From positions 124,001 to 188,000 of the forward strand of contig NZ_JAKCFB010000001.1 of assembly GCF_024198235.1 (NCBI RefSeq): DNA of 64,000 bases, read 5' to 3'. The DNA is from Myxococcus dinghuensis (lineage in GTDB: Bacteria; Myxococcota; Myxococcia; Myxococcales; Myxococcaceae). Below, piece by piece: positions 27,260 through 37,033 of this stretch. Each line of letters begins with the position of its first letter. Position 1 is the first letter of the stretch. The notes under the pieces are model-generated. The model made no database searches. It worked only from the letters and a program-made list of their open reading frames with translations, and was not told the DNA's origin. The position numbers and the translations under genes are program-made.

Positions 27260-28684
27260 TCAGGGCGTGCAGCTTCCCGCGGGGCGGAAGGGCAGGGCGT
27301 ACAGCTTGCGCACGCCGGAGTTGTCCGCCGCGACGAAGAAGACGTTCCAGCCGGAGCGCAGGTAGCCCCGGGGGCTGGAGGACTTGGGGCCGGGGGCGGG
27401 CTCGGTCAGCGCGACGGTGGTGACGCGCACGCCGTCGCTCACCCAGGGCTCGTCGCCGCGCGACAGGATCTCCACGCGGAAGAAGAAGTGGTCCTCGATG
27501 GTCGTCATCTCCTCGGGCGACGAGCTGCCCGCGCCGGGCTGCAGGTTGCCGAACAAGCGCGTCTTCACCGCGGTGCCGTCGCTGTCCCAGGGCTCCCGGC
27601 CATTGACGCCGTCGTCGGCGGCGAAGAAGAGCGTGTCGCCGAGCACCGTGAACTCGTCGGGATAGGAGCCCTGGGGACCGGGTTGGATGTCCTCGACGAG
27701 CCAGGTGCCCGCGGTCGTCCCGTCGCTGCGCCACAGCTCCATGTCATCGCTGCCGACGCTGGGGGTGGCGCTGAACAGGAGCGTCCCGCCGACGTCCGCC
27801 ATCGCGTTCACGTCGCCGAAGAGCCCCACGGTCACCGGCGCCGCGCCCGCGTTCGACCGCATCAGCGACACCAGGCCGCCCGTGGTGCTCCCCGTGACGA
27901 AGAACAACTGGTTGTCCACCGGCACGAGCGGGGACACGAAGCCCGGGTCGCTCGGGATGCGCAGCAGCTCGACGGCGCCCGGGTCTCCGTTCGAGCGCAT
28001 CAGGGACGTGAAGGTGCTGGCGACCCGCGCGAAGAAATAGAGCGAGCCGTCGCCGCCCAGCGTGAAGCCACGGGGAGAGGAGTCCTCGATGCCGTCCTCC
28101 AGGTCCTCGACCAGGAAGGTGCCCGAGGACGTCCCGTCGCTGCGCCACAGCTCCCGCCCGTGGATGGGGTCGCCCGCCGCGAAGTAGAGCAGTCCCTCGA
28201 AGGCGAAGAGTTCGTCCGGGAACGAGCCCACCGGGCCGGGCCAGATGTCGGACACCCTGCGGGTGCCTGCGGTCGTCCCATCGCTCACGAACAGCTCGCG
28301 TCCGGCCACCGGGTCGTCGGCGGCGAAGAACACGCGGTCCCCCACCTGGGTGAACTGCCCGGGATTCGAGCCCTGGGCCCCCGGGTACAGGTCCACCAGC
28401 ATTCGGGTCCCCGTGCCCGGGCTGCCGTTGCTCACCCACGGCTCGTTGCCACGCGTGCCGTCGTTCGCGGCGAACACCAGCCCTCCGATGCTGGGCGCCA
28501 TGGCCTTCTCGTAGGGCACGGGTTCGACGGGGGTGACGCCCGTCGAGACCGCCGTCCGCGAGCAGAACTCCCAGGCGCTCTGCAACGGCGTCTCATCGGG
28601 GCGCGCCGGGTCGAACGGGTCCGAACGCGACGAGCAGCTCGCGAGCGTGCACACCACCATCAGGGTCCAGCGTCGGTATCGCAT
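27260..28684 (-). CDS. ELWxSDGTxxGT-repeat lipoprotein
   Basis: A 474-residue lipoprotein (signal ends TLASC, Cys17). The mature protein is built of about eight units of 45-50 residues with the signature (E)LWxSDGTxxGTxLVxDxxPGxxGSxP followed by a hydrophobic strand such as VFFAADD. Such repeats are common in delta-proteobacterial surface proteins and probably form a beta-propeller; no enzymatic residues are apparent. It is transcribed away from the crystallin-domain gene. It lies upstream of the VCBS lipoprotein on the same strand but 168 bases apart. Confidence 0.82.
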   Translation of the reverse strand: MRYRRWTLMVVCTLASCSSRSDPFDPARPDETPLQSAWEFCSRTAVSTGVTPVEPVPYEKAMAPSIGGLVFAANDGTRGNEPWVSNGSPGTGTRMLVDLYPGAQGSNPGQFTQVGDRVFFAADDPVAGRELFVSDGTTAGTRRVSDIWPGPVGSFPDELFAFEGLLYFAAGDPIHGRELWRSDGTSSGTFLVEDLEDGIEDSSPRGFTLGGDGSLYFFARVASTFTSLMRSNGDPGAVELLRIPSDPGFVSPLVPVDNQLFFVTGSTTGGLVSLMRSNAGAAPVTVGLFGDVNAMADVGGTLLFSATPSVGSDDMELWRSDGTTAGTWLVEDIQPGPQGSYPDEFTVLGDTLFFAADDGVNGREPWDSDGTAVKTRLFGNLQPGAGSSSPEEMTTIEDHFFFRVEILSRGDEPWVSDGVRVTTVALTEPAPGPKSSSPRGYLRSGWNVFFVAADNSGVRKLYALPFRPAGSCTP

Positions 28685-28911
28685 CGGGCCTCTCCTCCGT
28701 CAGCGCGAGGGCGTGTTCGCGCGCTCCGGAGCCCAGGCCACTTCGCGCCCCCGGACAACGGTCCCCGGGGCGCACGCGCCGTCGCGCAGCGGTCACCTCC
28801 CTGGACGCGAGGGCCGCCGTCTCGCGCTGCGCGCCCCCGCGTTGGCGTCGGGCGGGCGGGGTGTGTCATGACGCCGGAGGATTCGAAGACGCGCACTTCC
28901 AGGGAGTCCCC

Positions 28912-30399
28912 ATGTCCACGTCACGACGCTGCTCCTTGCGGGCGCTGGCCCTCCTCGTCACGGCCGGCGCGTTGCTCGCGGGCTGTGAGCCGGAGCCTCC
29001 CGGCGCCGAGCCTGTCACCCAGACGCAGTCCAGTCCCCTCCAGGCGTCGCTCGCGGGGGACACGTCCTGTGTCTGGGGAAGCCCGGACTGCAACCTCTGC
29101 GTGCCGGATGTCCCCGCGCGCTTCAATGCCTTGCGGGACCACGGCGAGGTCCTGGGCTTCCACCGGGGAGGCTTCGACTTCAACGTGGCCTATCCGGGAG
29201 GCAACCACTGGCAGGGCGTGCAAAGGCTGCCACGTGACGCCGGCCGCATCCTGGTCCTGTCCAAGCGCGATGACCGCGCCGCGGGCAACGTGGGGCACGT
29301 CGTCCACATGGTCTCCCGGAATGGAGAGGGATTGCGGTGGCGCTCCAACCGGCTGTCTCCCACCATCTCCCAGCCGGAGGACACCGCGCCGCCCGCGAGC
29401 GACCGGGCCGTGACGGCGCTCCCCCTCGTCGACGGCTACGCGCATGGCGGGGGGATGCAGGCGGTGGGCAACATCGTCGCCCTGCCCATGGAGCAGGGCC
29501 CGGGGGCAGGCCGCGTCGCCTTCTATGACTTCAACACCAGCCTGGCGCCGAGCCCCTTCGCCTTCGTCGAGGGCCTCTCCTCCGATGCGGGCACCGCGTC
29601 CCTCACCCGGCTGTCGGACCAGCGCTACCTGCTCCTGCTGGGGCAGTACGACGCGAAGACGCTCGAGGTCTTCCGCTCGTCCGAGACCGACCTGCGCTCG
29701 AGCGCGAACCGGTGGGTGCGCGTGGACACGTGGCAGCAGGGAGAGCTGGTGTCGGGACAGTGGGGCGCCTTCCAGGGGCTCACCTTCCTCACCGACTGCA
29801 ACGACGGCCAGTTGTACCTGGTGGGGACCTACCTGAAGGGCAGCGAGGACCACGCCTTCCTGTACCGGGTGGACGCGTCCGGCCACCTGCGCATCGAGCA
29901 GGTCGCCTCGAAGCACCTGTACTGCACGAACGATGGACCCCGGCAGTGCAACCTCGACGCGGCGGGCGGCGTCTTCGTGGGGCCGGACCGCAACCTCGTC
30001 CTCTACGCCACCGAGCACGCCGACGACGGCCCCTCCGGGTCGGTGAAGATGATGGAGTTCCGGAGCATCGTCCCCAACGTCGGCTGCGGCGTGGACCTCG
30101 CGCGCGCCTACGTCGACTTCTACGACGACTCCGACTTCAGCGACCGGGGCTTCATCTTCGACTCCGTGGACCGCGACCTGAAGAACTGGGCCCGCTTCCA
30201 GGACGTGGACGGCCTCAACGACAAGGTGTCCGCGGTCCGGTGGTGCATTCCCCTCGGCCACCGCGTGCGGCTCTACCAGGACTCGAACCACGCGGGTGGC
30301 TACAAGGACCTCGTGGGCGATGGGACGGCCCGTGAAGTCAACCTGAACACCTGGAGTTTCGGCGACAAGACCTCCTCCGCGCGCTGGCTCGCGTTCTGA
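28912..30399 (+). CDS. Lipoprotein with C-terminal beta-gamma-crystallin domain
   Basis: A 495-residue lipoprotein (LLAGC, Cys25). Residues about 60-385 are a unique domain I do not recognise, with Trp and His-rich strands. Residues about 395-495 resemble a beta-gamma-crystallin pair: VDFYDDSDFSDRGFIF opens the first Greek key, and NDKVSAVRW and GDKTSSARW give the calcium-binding (N/D)(N/D)xxS motif twice. This is the fold of Myxococcus spore-coat protein S. A calcium-dependent surface attachment role is likely but inferred. The ATG at 28912 was chosen because it starts the lipoprotein signal and follows AGGGAG. Confidence 0.8.
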   Translation: MSTSRRCSLRALALLVTAGALLAGCEPEPPGAEPVTQTQSSPLQASLAGDTSCVWGSPDCNLCVPDVPARFNALRDHGEVLGFHRGGFDFNVAYPGGNHWQGVQRLPRDAGRILVLSKRDDRAAGNVGHVVHMVSRNGEGLRWRSNRLSPTISQPEDTAPPASDRAVTALPLVDGYAHGGGMQAVGNIVALPMEQGPGAGRVAFYDFNTSLAPSPFAFVEGLSSDAGTASLTRLSDQRYLLLLGQYDAKTLEVFRSSETDLRSSANRWVRVDTWQQGELVSGQWGAFQGLTFLTDCNDGQLYLVGTYLKGSEDHAFLYRVDASGHLRIEQVASKHLYCTNDGPRQCNLDAAGGVFVGPDRNLVLYATEHADDGPSGSVKMMEFRSIVPNVGCGVDLARAYVDFYDDSDFSDRGFIFDSVDRDLKNWARFQDVDGLNDKVSAVRWCIPLGHRVRLYQDSNHAGGYKDLVGDGTAREVNLNTWSFGDKTSSARWLAF

Positions 30400-30482
30400 G
30401 GGGGCTTGTCGGTGCGAGGAAACCTTCTGATACATTCTGACGATAACTCTTCATCCTCCTCGTACCGACATCCGAGCGCCCC

Positions 30483-32660
30483 ATGAGCATTCGCCGTACC
30501 GATGGATCGAAGCCGGCCGTCCTCTCCACCTCGAACACGACGGCGGCTCAGCCCAAGGCTGCGGCGAAGAGCGCGAACGTGGCCGCGGCCCGGGTGAAGG
30601 ACGGGTTCGGCCCGGCGGCGAAGACGACGGACCTGGCGCGCGCGGAGCAGTCGCTCCAGTCGCTGCCGGCGCCCGTGGGGCGGCTGTCCCTGGAGAGCAA
30701 GGAGGCGCAGGCCGCCATCCAGACCGCGGTCGCGCACCTGACCCCGGCGCCCAAGGCGTCGACGCAGGGGCTGCGCGGGGGCGTGCAGTACCCGGCCTTC
30801 GTCCCCAAGAACGTCGAGCGTGACGAGCTGGGGATGACGCACGTGCGCCTGGACCGCCAGCACGAGGGCGTGAAGGTCTACGGCGAGCAGGTCGTCGCGC
30901 ACCTGGGCAAGGACGGCAAGGTGTCCACCGTCACGGGCGACCAGACGACGATTCCCGCGGGCCTGGGCGTCCAGAAGCCCGCGCTGTCGAACGCGCAGGC
31001 GTTGGAGATCGCCCAGAAGGACTTCGGGGTGAAGCCGGACCGCCAGCCGCACTCCGAGCGCATCATCTACAAGGACGCCTCCGGCGAGTACCACTCCGCG
31101 TACCGGGTCGAGGTCGCCAACGTGAACGGCGAGGAGGACCCGCGCCGGATGCACTACTTCATCGACGCGAACTCCGGTGAGGTCTACGAGAAGTTCAACA
31201 GCATCGACGGCTTCAAGAAGTGCCCCTGCGCCACCCACGGCGGCGTGGGTGAGACGGCCGCGGCCCAGGGCAAGCCGGCGAGCGCCGCCGCCAGCCCGGA
31301 CGTGAAGGTCTCCTCGACCAAGAAGGTCCCCATCCCCGACCAGGGCACCATCACCTCGAAGGTGAAGGTGGGCGCCGACGTCACGGTGGACAAGCTGAAG
31401 CTGTCGTTGGACATCGCCCACTCGTTCAAGGGCGACCTGTCCGTGACGCTGACGAGCCCCTCGGGCAAGAGCGCGGTGGTGCACAACCGCACCGGCGGCA
31501 GCGCGGACAACGTGAAGGGCGACTTCGACCTGAGCGCCTTCGCGGGCGAGAAGGCCAAGGGCGAGTGGACGCTGACCGTCAAGGACAACGCCAAGAAGGA
31601 CACCGGCACGCTCAACCGCTGGGACCTGACCATCACCCCCAAGGCCACCACCCCCACGCCCACCGACCCGACGACGCCGTCCACCGGCAAGGCCGACGAC
31701 ACCTCGCTCTACAGCGGCAAGGTGGACCTCTCGACGAAGAAGAACGCGGACGGCACGTACTCGCTGGAGGACTCCACGCGCGGCAAGGGCGTGGCCACCT
31801 ACGACGCGCGCAACCAGGAAGAGGCCAGCGGCCAGACGCAGATCAAGGACGACAACGACATCTGGGGCGAGGCCACCGACCCGCAGCGCAACCAGGCCGC
31901 GGTGGACGCGCACTACGGCGCGGCGATGACGTACGACTTCATGAAGAACATCCTCGGCCGCGACTCCATCGACGGCAAGGGTGAGAAGCTCGTCTCCTAC
32001 ATCCACGTCAGCGAGAACTACGTCAACGCGTACTGGGACGGCGAGAAGATGAGCTACGGCGACGGCGACGGCGTGGACTCCGGTCCGCTGACCGCGCTGG
32101 ACATCGCGGGCCACGAAATCTCCCACGGCCTCACCGAGCGCACCGCCGGCCTCATCTACCGCGGCGAGTCCGGCGGCCTGAACGAGGCCATCAGCGACAT
32201 CATGGGCGCGGGCGTGGAGTGGTACGCCTCCACGAAGAACCCGGCCGTGAAGTTCAACTGGACGGTGGGCGAGGCGGCCTGGACGCCGACCAACGGCGAC
32301 CCCAACGACGGCCTGCGCTACATGGATGACCCGACCAAGGACGGGTACTCCATCGACCACTACAAGAACTACCCGAAGCAGACCGAGGTCCACGGCTCGA
32401 GCGGCATCGCGAACAACGCGTTCTACCTGCTGGCCAACGGCGGCAAGAACCGCACGTCGCAGATCGAGGTCAAGGACGGCATCGGCATGGACAAGGGCCT
32501 GAAGATCTACTACCGCGCCCTGGCCCACTACATGACGCCCAGCACCACCTTCGCCCAGGCCCGCCAGGCGACCATCAACGCCGCCACGGACCTGTACGGC
32601 GCGGACTCGGCGGAGGTGAAGAAGGTGAAGGAGAGCTGGACCGCCGTCGGCGTGAACTAG
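30483..32660 (+). CDS. M4 (thermolysin-type) metalloprotease with inserted P-domain
   Basis: A 725-residue protease. In order: a polar N-terminus (1-60), FTP and PepSY propeptide parts (about 105-235), a proprotein-convertase P-domain (about 268-395, ending GTLNRWDLTITPK), then the M4 catalytic domain (about 410-725). HEISH (His544, Glu545, His548) and Glu568 in GGLNEAISD give the thermolysin zinc site at the normal spacing. P-domains usually follow the catalytic domain; here it lies between propeptide and catalytic part. There is no Sec signal peptide: the protein starts MSIRRTDGSKP, so export must use another route or the true start differs. No better in-frame start is visible. Confidence 0.9.
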   Translation: MSIRRTDGSKPAVLSTSNTTAAQPKAAAKSANVAAARVKDGFGPAAKTTDLARAEQSLQSLPAPVGRLSLESKEAQAAIQTAVAHLTPAPKASTQGLRGGVQYPAFVPKNVERDELGMTHVRLDRQHEGVKVYGEQVVAHLGKDGKVSTVTGDQTTIPAGLGVQKPALSNAQALEIAQKDFGVKPDRQPHSERIIYKDASGEYHSAYRVEVANVNGEEDPRRMHYFIDANSGEVYEKFNSIDGFKKCPCATHGGVGETAAAQGKPASAAASPDVKVSSTKKVPIPDQGTITSKVKVGADVTVDKLKLSLDIAHSFKGDLSVTLTSPSGKSAVVHNRTGGSADNVKGDFDLSAFAGEKAKGEWTLTVKDNAKKDTGTLNRWDLTITPKATTPTPTDPTTPSTGKADDTSLYSGKVDLSTKKNADGTYSLEDSTRGKGVATYDARNQEEASGQTQIKDDNDIWGEATDPQRNQAAVDAHYGAAMTYDFMKNILGRDSIDGKGEKLVSYIHVSENYVNAYWDGEKMSYGDGDGVDSGPLTALDIAGHEISHGLTERTAGLIYRGESGGLNEAISDIMGAGVEWYASTKNPAVKFNWTVGEAAWTPTNGDPNDGLRYMDDPTKDGYSIDHYKNYPKQTEVHGSSGIANNAFYLLANGGKNRTSQIEVKDGIGMDKGLKIYYRALAHYMTPSTTFAQARQATINAATDLYGADSAEVKKVKESWTAVGVN

Positions 32661-32972
32661 TCGTCCCGCATGGCCGGCGCGCGGGCAAGGAGGGGCGGGC
32701 GGGAAGTGCCTCCGCCCGGGCCCGCGTCGCCGGTGAGCTTCCCTCCCTGACACGCGCCACCGCGCGGCCGTGGGTCACCGCCTCGTCCCGAGCGCGGCCC
32801 CGGCGCGGTCGCCGTCTCCCCCTGCTCCTGGCGTGGGTCCACCCGAGCCTCGGCCCGGTGTGTGTCTCGACCCCGCCTCGCCGCGAGGTCTTCCCGGCGT
32901 CTGGACTGCTCCACGCGTCGGAGATGACGGGCCCCGGCGTGGAGCCCGCCATTCCCAGACGTCGTCAGCGTC
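32661..32972. other. Convergent intergenic region
   Basis: 312 bases between convergent genes. I see no gene, no clear terminator with a T-run and no repeat. Confidence 0.4.
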
Positions 32973-33260
32973 TCACGGCGTCGAGCACTTCGTGGCGCAC
33001 GTCCAGTTGTTCACGCAGCAGATCTTCCCATCCGCGCAGGTGATGTCGCCACAGATGATGGGCTCATCGGAGCCGATGCGGCAGCCCGAGTTGATGCAGT
33101 ACTGACCCGAGGGGCACTGGCTGTTGCTCGTGCAGTACTGCACGCCCTGCTCCACCGTCCCGGTCTGCACGTCCGTCGAATCCGTCTGCGCACCGCCGCA
33201 GCCCGCGAGGACGGACATGCCGAGGCCCGCGAACGCCATCATGATTCGGAAAGTCTTCAT
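32973..33260 (-). CDS. Small Cys-rich lipoprotein
   Basis: A 95-residue lipoprotein with a typical signal (SVLAGC, Cys21). The mature part has ten Cys in a knottin- or dickkopf-like spacing (YCTSNSQCPSGQYCINSGC, then ICGDITCADGKICC), so it is probably a disulfide-stabilised surface protein. Function is unknown. It is divergent from the methyltransferase gene, with an AT-richer promoter region between. Confidence 0.78.
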   Translation of the reverse strand: MKTFRIMMAFAGLGMSVLAGCGGAQTDSTDVQTGTVEQGVQYCTSNSQCPSGQYCINSGCRIGSDEPIICGDITCADGKICCVNNWTCATKCSTP

Positions 33261-33482
33261 GCTGTTGTCGACTCCTGGTTGGGGTTGAGGTCGACATCCT
33301 GTGTCTATTGTTTCCCAGAGACAAGACGAAACCGGGTTGCTGATGCCGGTGCTTGCGATTCGAGTCGTAATCGCGGGGGTCGCGATATTTTGCTTGGGTT
33401 TGATTCGCGAACATGGGACAACGCCAGACGTACCGCGGGATTCGCGATGCGAGCCGATGTCGCCGGGAGGGGCCGTGGGCGC

Positions 33483-33488
33483 TATGCT
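33483..33488 (+). promoter_or_regulatory. Minus-10-like TATGCT element
   Basis: CTATGCT lies 13 bases before the chosen methyltransferase start. It fits the TAnnnT minus-10 pattern and recurs at 47580 before another gene. No clear minus-35 box is seen. Confidence 0.3.
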
Positions 33489-33501
33489 GGGCAGAACGCC
33501 C

Positions 33502-34335
33502 ATGCCGCCCTCCCAGACCGAGTCCTACCTGCTCGACTACCACCGCCGCCTCGCGGGAGTGACCTCCCGGTGGCTGGCGAACTCCCCCGTGTTGTCGGGG
33601 GGCTCCCGCTTCTCTTCCACCTACGACCTCCTGGCGGACGCGGTGCCCGCGGACCCGGGGCCCCGGAGGGTGCTCGACCTGGCCTGCGGCGACGGCTATC
33701 TGCTCGAGCGGGTGGCCCGGCGGGGGCTGCCAGGGACCTCCCTGGTGGGCATCGACATGAGCGCGGACGAGCTGTCGCTCGCGAAGGCGCGGCTGGGGGC
33801 GACCGCCACGCTCGTGCAGGGGCGGGCGCAGGCGCTGCCGTTCGACGCCGCCACGTTCGACGTGGTGCTCAGCCACCTGGCCCTCATGCTGATGGATGAG
33901 GGGGAGCGGGTCCTCGCGGAGCTCCGCCGGGTGTCGAAGCCCGGCGGCCGGCTGGCCGTCATCGTCGGCGGCACGCCGGTTCCCGGCGGCGCGGTGGCCC
34001 TGTTCAAGGACCTGATGAAGCCGTTGATCGCCGCGGAGCCCGCGCCGCCCCTGAGCCTGGGGGACCGTCGCTTCCGCGCCGAGGCGGGCCTGCGGGAGCT
34101 GTTCGGCGCCGGCTTCCAGGACGTCTCGGTGGAGGCGCTGGAGGTCATCGACGACGGGCCGCCGGAGCGGGCGTGGGAGTTCCTCTCCGCGACCTACGAC
34201 GCGGACCAGCTCCCCGCCGCCACCCGGGCCGCGCTCGAGCGCTCCTTCCTGGCGGAGGCGAGGTCGCTCGCGCACGACGGGGGCAACGTGGCGTGCCGCT
34301 GGGGCATGTACCGCGTCCTGGCCACCATCCCCTGA
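33502..34335 (+). CDS. Class I SAM-dependent methyltransferase
   Basis: A 277-residue Rossmann methyltransferase. Motif I is VLDLACGDGYLLE, the acidic end of strand 2 is GIDMSADEL, followed by QGRAQALPFDAATFDVVLSHL and LRRVSKPGGRLAVIVGG (motifs of the UbiE/Methyltransf_11 group). The C-terminal part (EVIDDGPPERAWEF) resembles enzymes acting on small molecules. The start is uncertain: ATG 33502 gives MPPSQTESY, ATG 33484 adds six residues; longer forms cross a promoter-like box. Substrate unknown; neighbours give no hint. Confidence 0.85.
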   Translation: MPPSQTESYLLDYHRRLAGVTSRWLANSPVLSGGSRFSSTYDLLADAVPADPGPRRVLDLACGDGYLLERVARRGLPGTSLVGIDMSADELSLAKARLGATATLVQGRAQALPFDAATFDVVLSHLALMLMDEGERVLAELRRVSKPGGRLAVIVGGTPVPGGAVALFKDLMKPLIAAEPAPPLSLGDRRFRAEAGLRELFGAGFQDVSVEALEVIDDGPPERAWEFLSATYDADQLPAATRAALERSFLAEARSLAHDGGNVACRWGMYRVLATIP

Positions 34336-34519
34336 CGCGGGGGTCGGGGCGCGAAGCATTCGTCGCGAGACGTTTCAGGATGGGGGGAGCAGGTTCGTCC
34401 GGGGCGCTGTCGTACACCCCTGGTGTCTGCGTGAGCCCTCCTTCCTTCTCCCCGTACGAGAGCGCCGAGCCCGCCTTCCTGGTGCCCAGGCCTCGAGAGC
34501 AGACGCCCCGGTCGGAGGT

Positions 34520-34525
34520 TAGACT
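34520..34525 (+). promoter_or_regulatory. Minus-10-like TAGACT, possible leaderless start
   Basis: TAGACT lies six bases before the helicase ATG at 34532. If it is a minus-10 box the transcript would start at or next to the ATG, giving a leaderless mRNA. No ribosome site other than GGAGG overlapping this box is present. Confidence 0.3.
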
Positions 34526-34531
34526 CCCCCG

Positions 34532-36955
34532 ATGAACTCCAGCCCATCGAGCCGGCCGGCCGTCGTCGTGGCGGAGCTGGGGCCCACCAACACCGGGAAG
34601 ACCCACCGCGCCATCGAGCGCATGCTCGAGTACGAGACGGGCATGATGGGCCTGCCGCTCCGGCTGCTCGCCCGGGAGGTCTACGACCGGGTGACCGCGC
34701 GGGTGGGCGAGGGCCGGGTCGCGTTGATGACGGGCGAGGAGAAGCGCCTGCCGCCGCGCCCCGACTACTGGATCTGCACGGTCGAGGCGATGCCGACCGA
34801 CCGGGTGGTCGACTTCCTCGCCGTGGATGAAATCCAGCTCGCCGCCCACCGGGAGCGGGGCCACGTCTTCACCGACCGCCTGCTCCACGCGCGTGGGCGG
34901 CGGGAGACGTGGTTCCTGGGCGCGGACACGATGCGGCCGATGGTGCAGTCGCTCATCCCGCATTCCACCGTGAAGCGCGCCACCCGGTTGTCGCAGCTCC
35001 GCTACGCCGGCCGCCGCTCCCTCAAGAGCCTCCCGCCGCGCTCGGCCGTGGTCGCGTTCTCCGCCGACCGCGTGTACGAGCTGGCGGAGTCGCTGCGCCG
35101 CCTGCGTGGCGGGGTGGCGGTGGTGCTGGGCGCGCTGTCTCCCCGCACGCGCAACGCCCAGGTGGCGATGTACCAGTCCGGCGAGGTGCAGTACCTCGTG
35201 GCGACGGACGCCATCGGCATGGGGCTCAACCTCGACCTCCACCACGTGGCCTTCGCGGCGCTCTCCAAGTACGACGGCGCCGAGCAACGCGACCTCTACC
35301 CGGAGGAGCTGGCGCAGATCGCCGGCCGCGCGGGCCGCCACCTGAACGACGGCAGCTTCGGCACGTTGAGCACGTTGTCGGAGCTGCCGCAGGGGGTCGT
35401 CTCCGCCATCGAATCGCACCGCTTCTCCCCGGTGCGGCGGCTGGTGTGGCGCAACGCCGCGCTCGACTTCTCGAACCCGGAGGCGCTGCTGGACTCGCTG
35501 GCCCGGGCGCCTCGCGACAGCGCCTTCGTCCGGGTGGAGCGCGCGGACGACTTCGACGCCCTCAAGGAGCTGTCGGCCGTGCCCGCCATCCGGGACATCG
35601 TCACCCGCCCGGCCCTGGTCGAGCTGCTGTGGCAGGTCTGCCAGATTCCGGACTTCCGCAAGGGGCTGCTCGGCCAGCACGTGGCGCTGCTGCGCGAGAC
35701 GTTCCTGCAGCTCACCGCGGGGGACGGGAAGCTGGCGCCGGCGTGGTTGGCGAAGCAGGTGTCCCCGCTGGACGACGTCTCCGGTGACATCCACACGCTG
35801 ATGGACCGGCTCTCGGCCATCCGCATCTGGACGTACATCAGCCACCGCCAGAGCTGGCTGCACGACGCGGAGCAGTGGCAGGAGCGCACCCGGCACATCG
35901 AGGACGCGCTCGGGGACGCCCTCCACGAGCGGCTCGTCGAGCGCTTCGTGCAGCGCGCGGCGCGCCGGAGCGCCCGTCGCTTCGTCCGCGCGGCGGCGGC
36001 GCAGCCCGCGTCGGACAGCCCCTTCGCGCGGTTGGGGCAGTTGCTGGGAGAGTCGTCCACGGCGGACGGCGTGATGACGGAGGAGCAGTTCGTCCAGCGG
36101 GTCGACGAGTCCGCGCACGACACGTTCGAGGTGGACCCCGTGGGGAACATCTCCTTCGAGGGCCAGCCCCTGGGGCGGCTGGTGCGAGGCAAGGACCGGC
36201 GCTCGCCGCAGGTTGCCCTGGCGGAGCCGGAGGTGTGGACCGGTGGCGCGCGGCGACGGCTCGAGCGGCGGCTGGTGGCGCTGGCGCGGGACCTGGTCAC
36301 GGAGGCCATGGGCGGCTTCCCCGCGGAGTCCCTCATGGGCGCGGGACATCCTCCGCCCATGCGCGGGCTCGTCTACCGGCTGGCGGAGGGCATGGGTGTG
36401 ATTGCCCGGGGCGAGGCGCGCGAACAGTGGGCCCTCCTGGACGACGAGTCGCGCGCGCGTCTGGCGGCGCTGGGGGTCCATGACGGGCATCGCTTCGTCC
36501 AGGTCGAGGCGGCGCTGGCCCCACCCGCGCTGCAGCGGCGCGCCATGTTGACGACCCTCTTCCTCCAGGGCGTGGCCCCGCCGGGAGTGCCCCGGGAGCC
36601 CGTCCTGGAGAGCGCCGCCTTCGCGGGGCGCGACGCGCGCGCCTTCGGGTACGAGGTGCTCGGCACGGTGGCCCTGCGCATCGACCTCGTCGAGCGCCTG
36701 TGCGAGGCGCTGCGCCATCCGCAGGGCGCCCGGCAGGTGCATGCACTCACACAGGAGCTGCGGCTGGAGGGCGGCGTCCGCGCCCGGGTCCTCCGCGAGC
36801 TGGGGGGCCCGCCCCAGGGGGCTCCCGGAAAGAAGCGGCGCCGCCGACGCAGGGGGCGAAGCCCCGTCGAGCAGGGGGGCGCGAACAAGCCGCCCGCCCA
36901 CCCGGGCCCGCGTCCGGAGGGCGCGCTGGCGACGAAGCCCGGCGCGAAGGCCTGA
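34532..36955 (+). CDS. SUV3-like ATP-dependent RNA helicase
   Basis: An 807-residue superfamily 2 helicase of the SUPV3L1/SUV3 group. The Walker A box GPTNTGKT (17-24) has the Asn typical of this family, the Walker B box is VDEIQ (98-102), and motif VI is QIAGRAGRH. The two RecA domains end near residue 330. A helical SUV3_C-like region follows, and the last 50 residues are very basic (KKRRRRRRGRS), likely binding RNA. In mitochondria SUV3 unwinds RNA for the degradosome; the role in myxobacteria is not established. No operon partner is close by. Confidence 0.85.
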   Translation: MNSSPSSRPAVVVAELGPTNTGKTHRAIERMLEYETGMMGLPLRLLAREVYDRVTARVGEGRVALMTGEEKRLPPRPDYWICTVEAMPTDRVVDFLAVDEIQLAAHRERGHVFTDRLLHARGRRETWFLGADTMRPMVQSLIPHSTVKRATRLSQLRYAGRRSLKSLPPRSAVVAFSADRVYELAESLRRLRGGVAVVLGALSPRTRNAQVAMYQSGEVQYLVATDAIGMGLNLDLHHVAFAALSKYDGAEQRDLYPEELAQIAGRAGRHLNDGSFGTLSTLSELPQGVVSAIESHRFSPVRRLVWRNAALDFSNPEALLDSLARAPRDSAFVRVERADDFDALKELSAVPAIRDIVTRPALVELLWQVCQIPDFRKGLLGQHVALLRETFLQLTAGDGKLAPAWLAKQVSPLDDVSGDIHTLMDRLSAIRIWTYISHRQSWLHDAEQWQERTRHIEDALGDALHERLVERFVQRAARRSARRFVRAAAAQPASDSPFARLGQLLGESSTADGVMTEEQFVQRVDESAHDTFEVDPVGNISFEGQPLGRLVRGKDRRSPQVALAEPEVWTGGARRRLERRLVALARDLVTEAMGGFPAESLMGAGHPPPMRGLVYRLAEGMGVIARGEAREQWALLDDESRARLAALGVHDGHRFVQVEAALAPPALQRRAMLTTLFLQGVAPPGVPREPVLESAAFAGRDARAFGYEVLGTVALRIDLVERLCEALRHPQGARQVHALTQELRLEGGVRARVLRELGGPPQGAPGKKRRRRRRGRSPVEQGGANKPPAHPGPRPEGALATKPGAKA

Positions 36956-37033
36956 GCGCGCCGTCGCGCCCACGGAGCCGGGCACGGCCGTGTCCCTGGA
37001 CGAACTGCGTGAGGGGCACGGCGCCGCCGAGGC

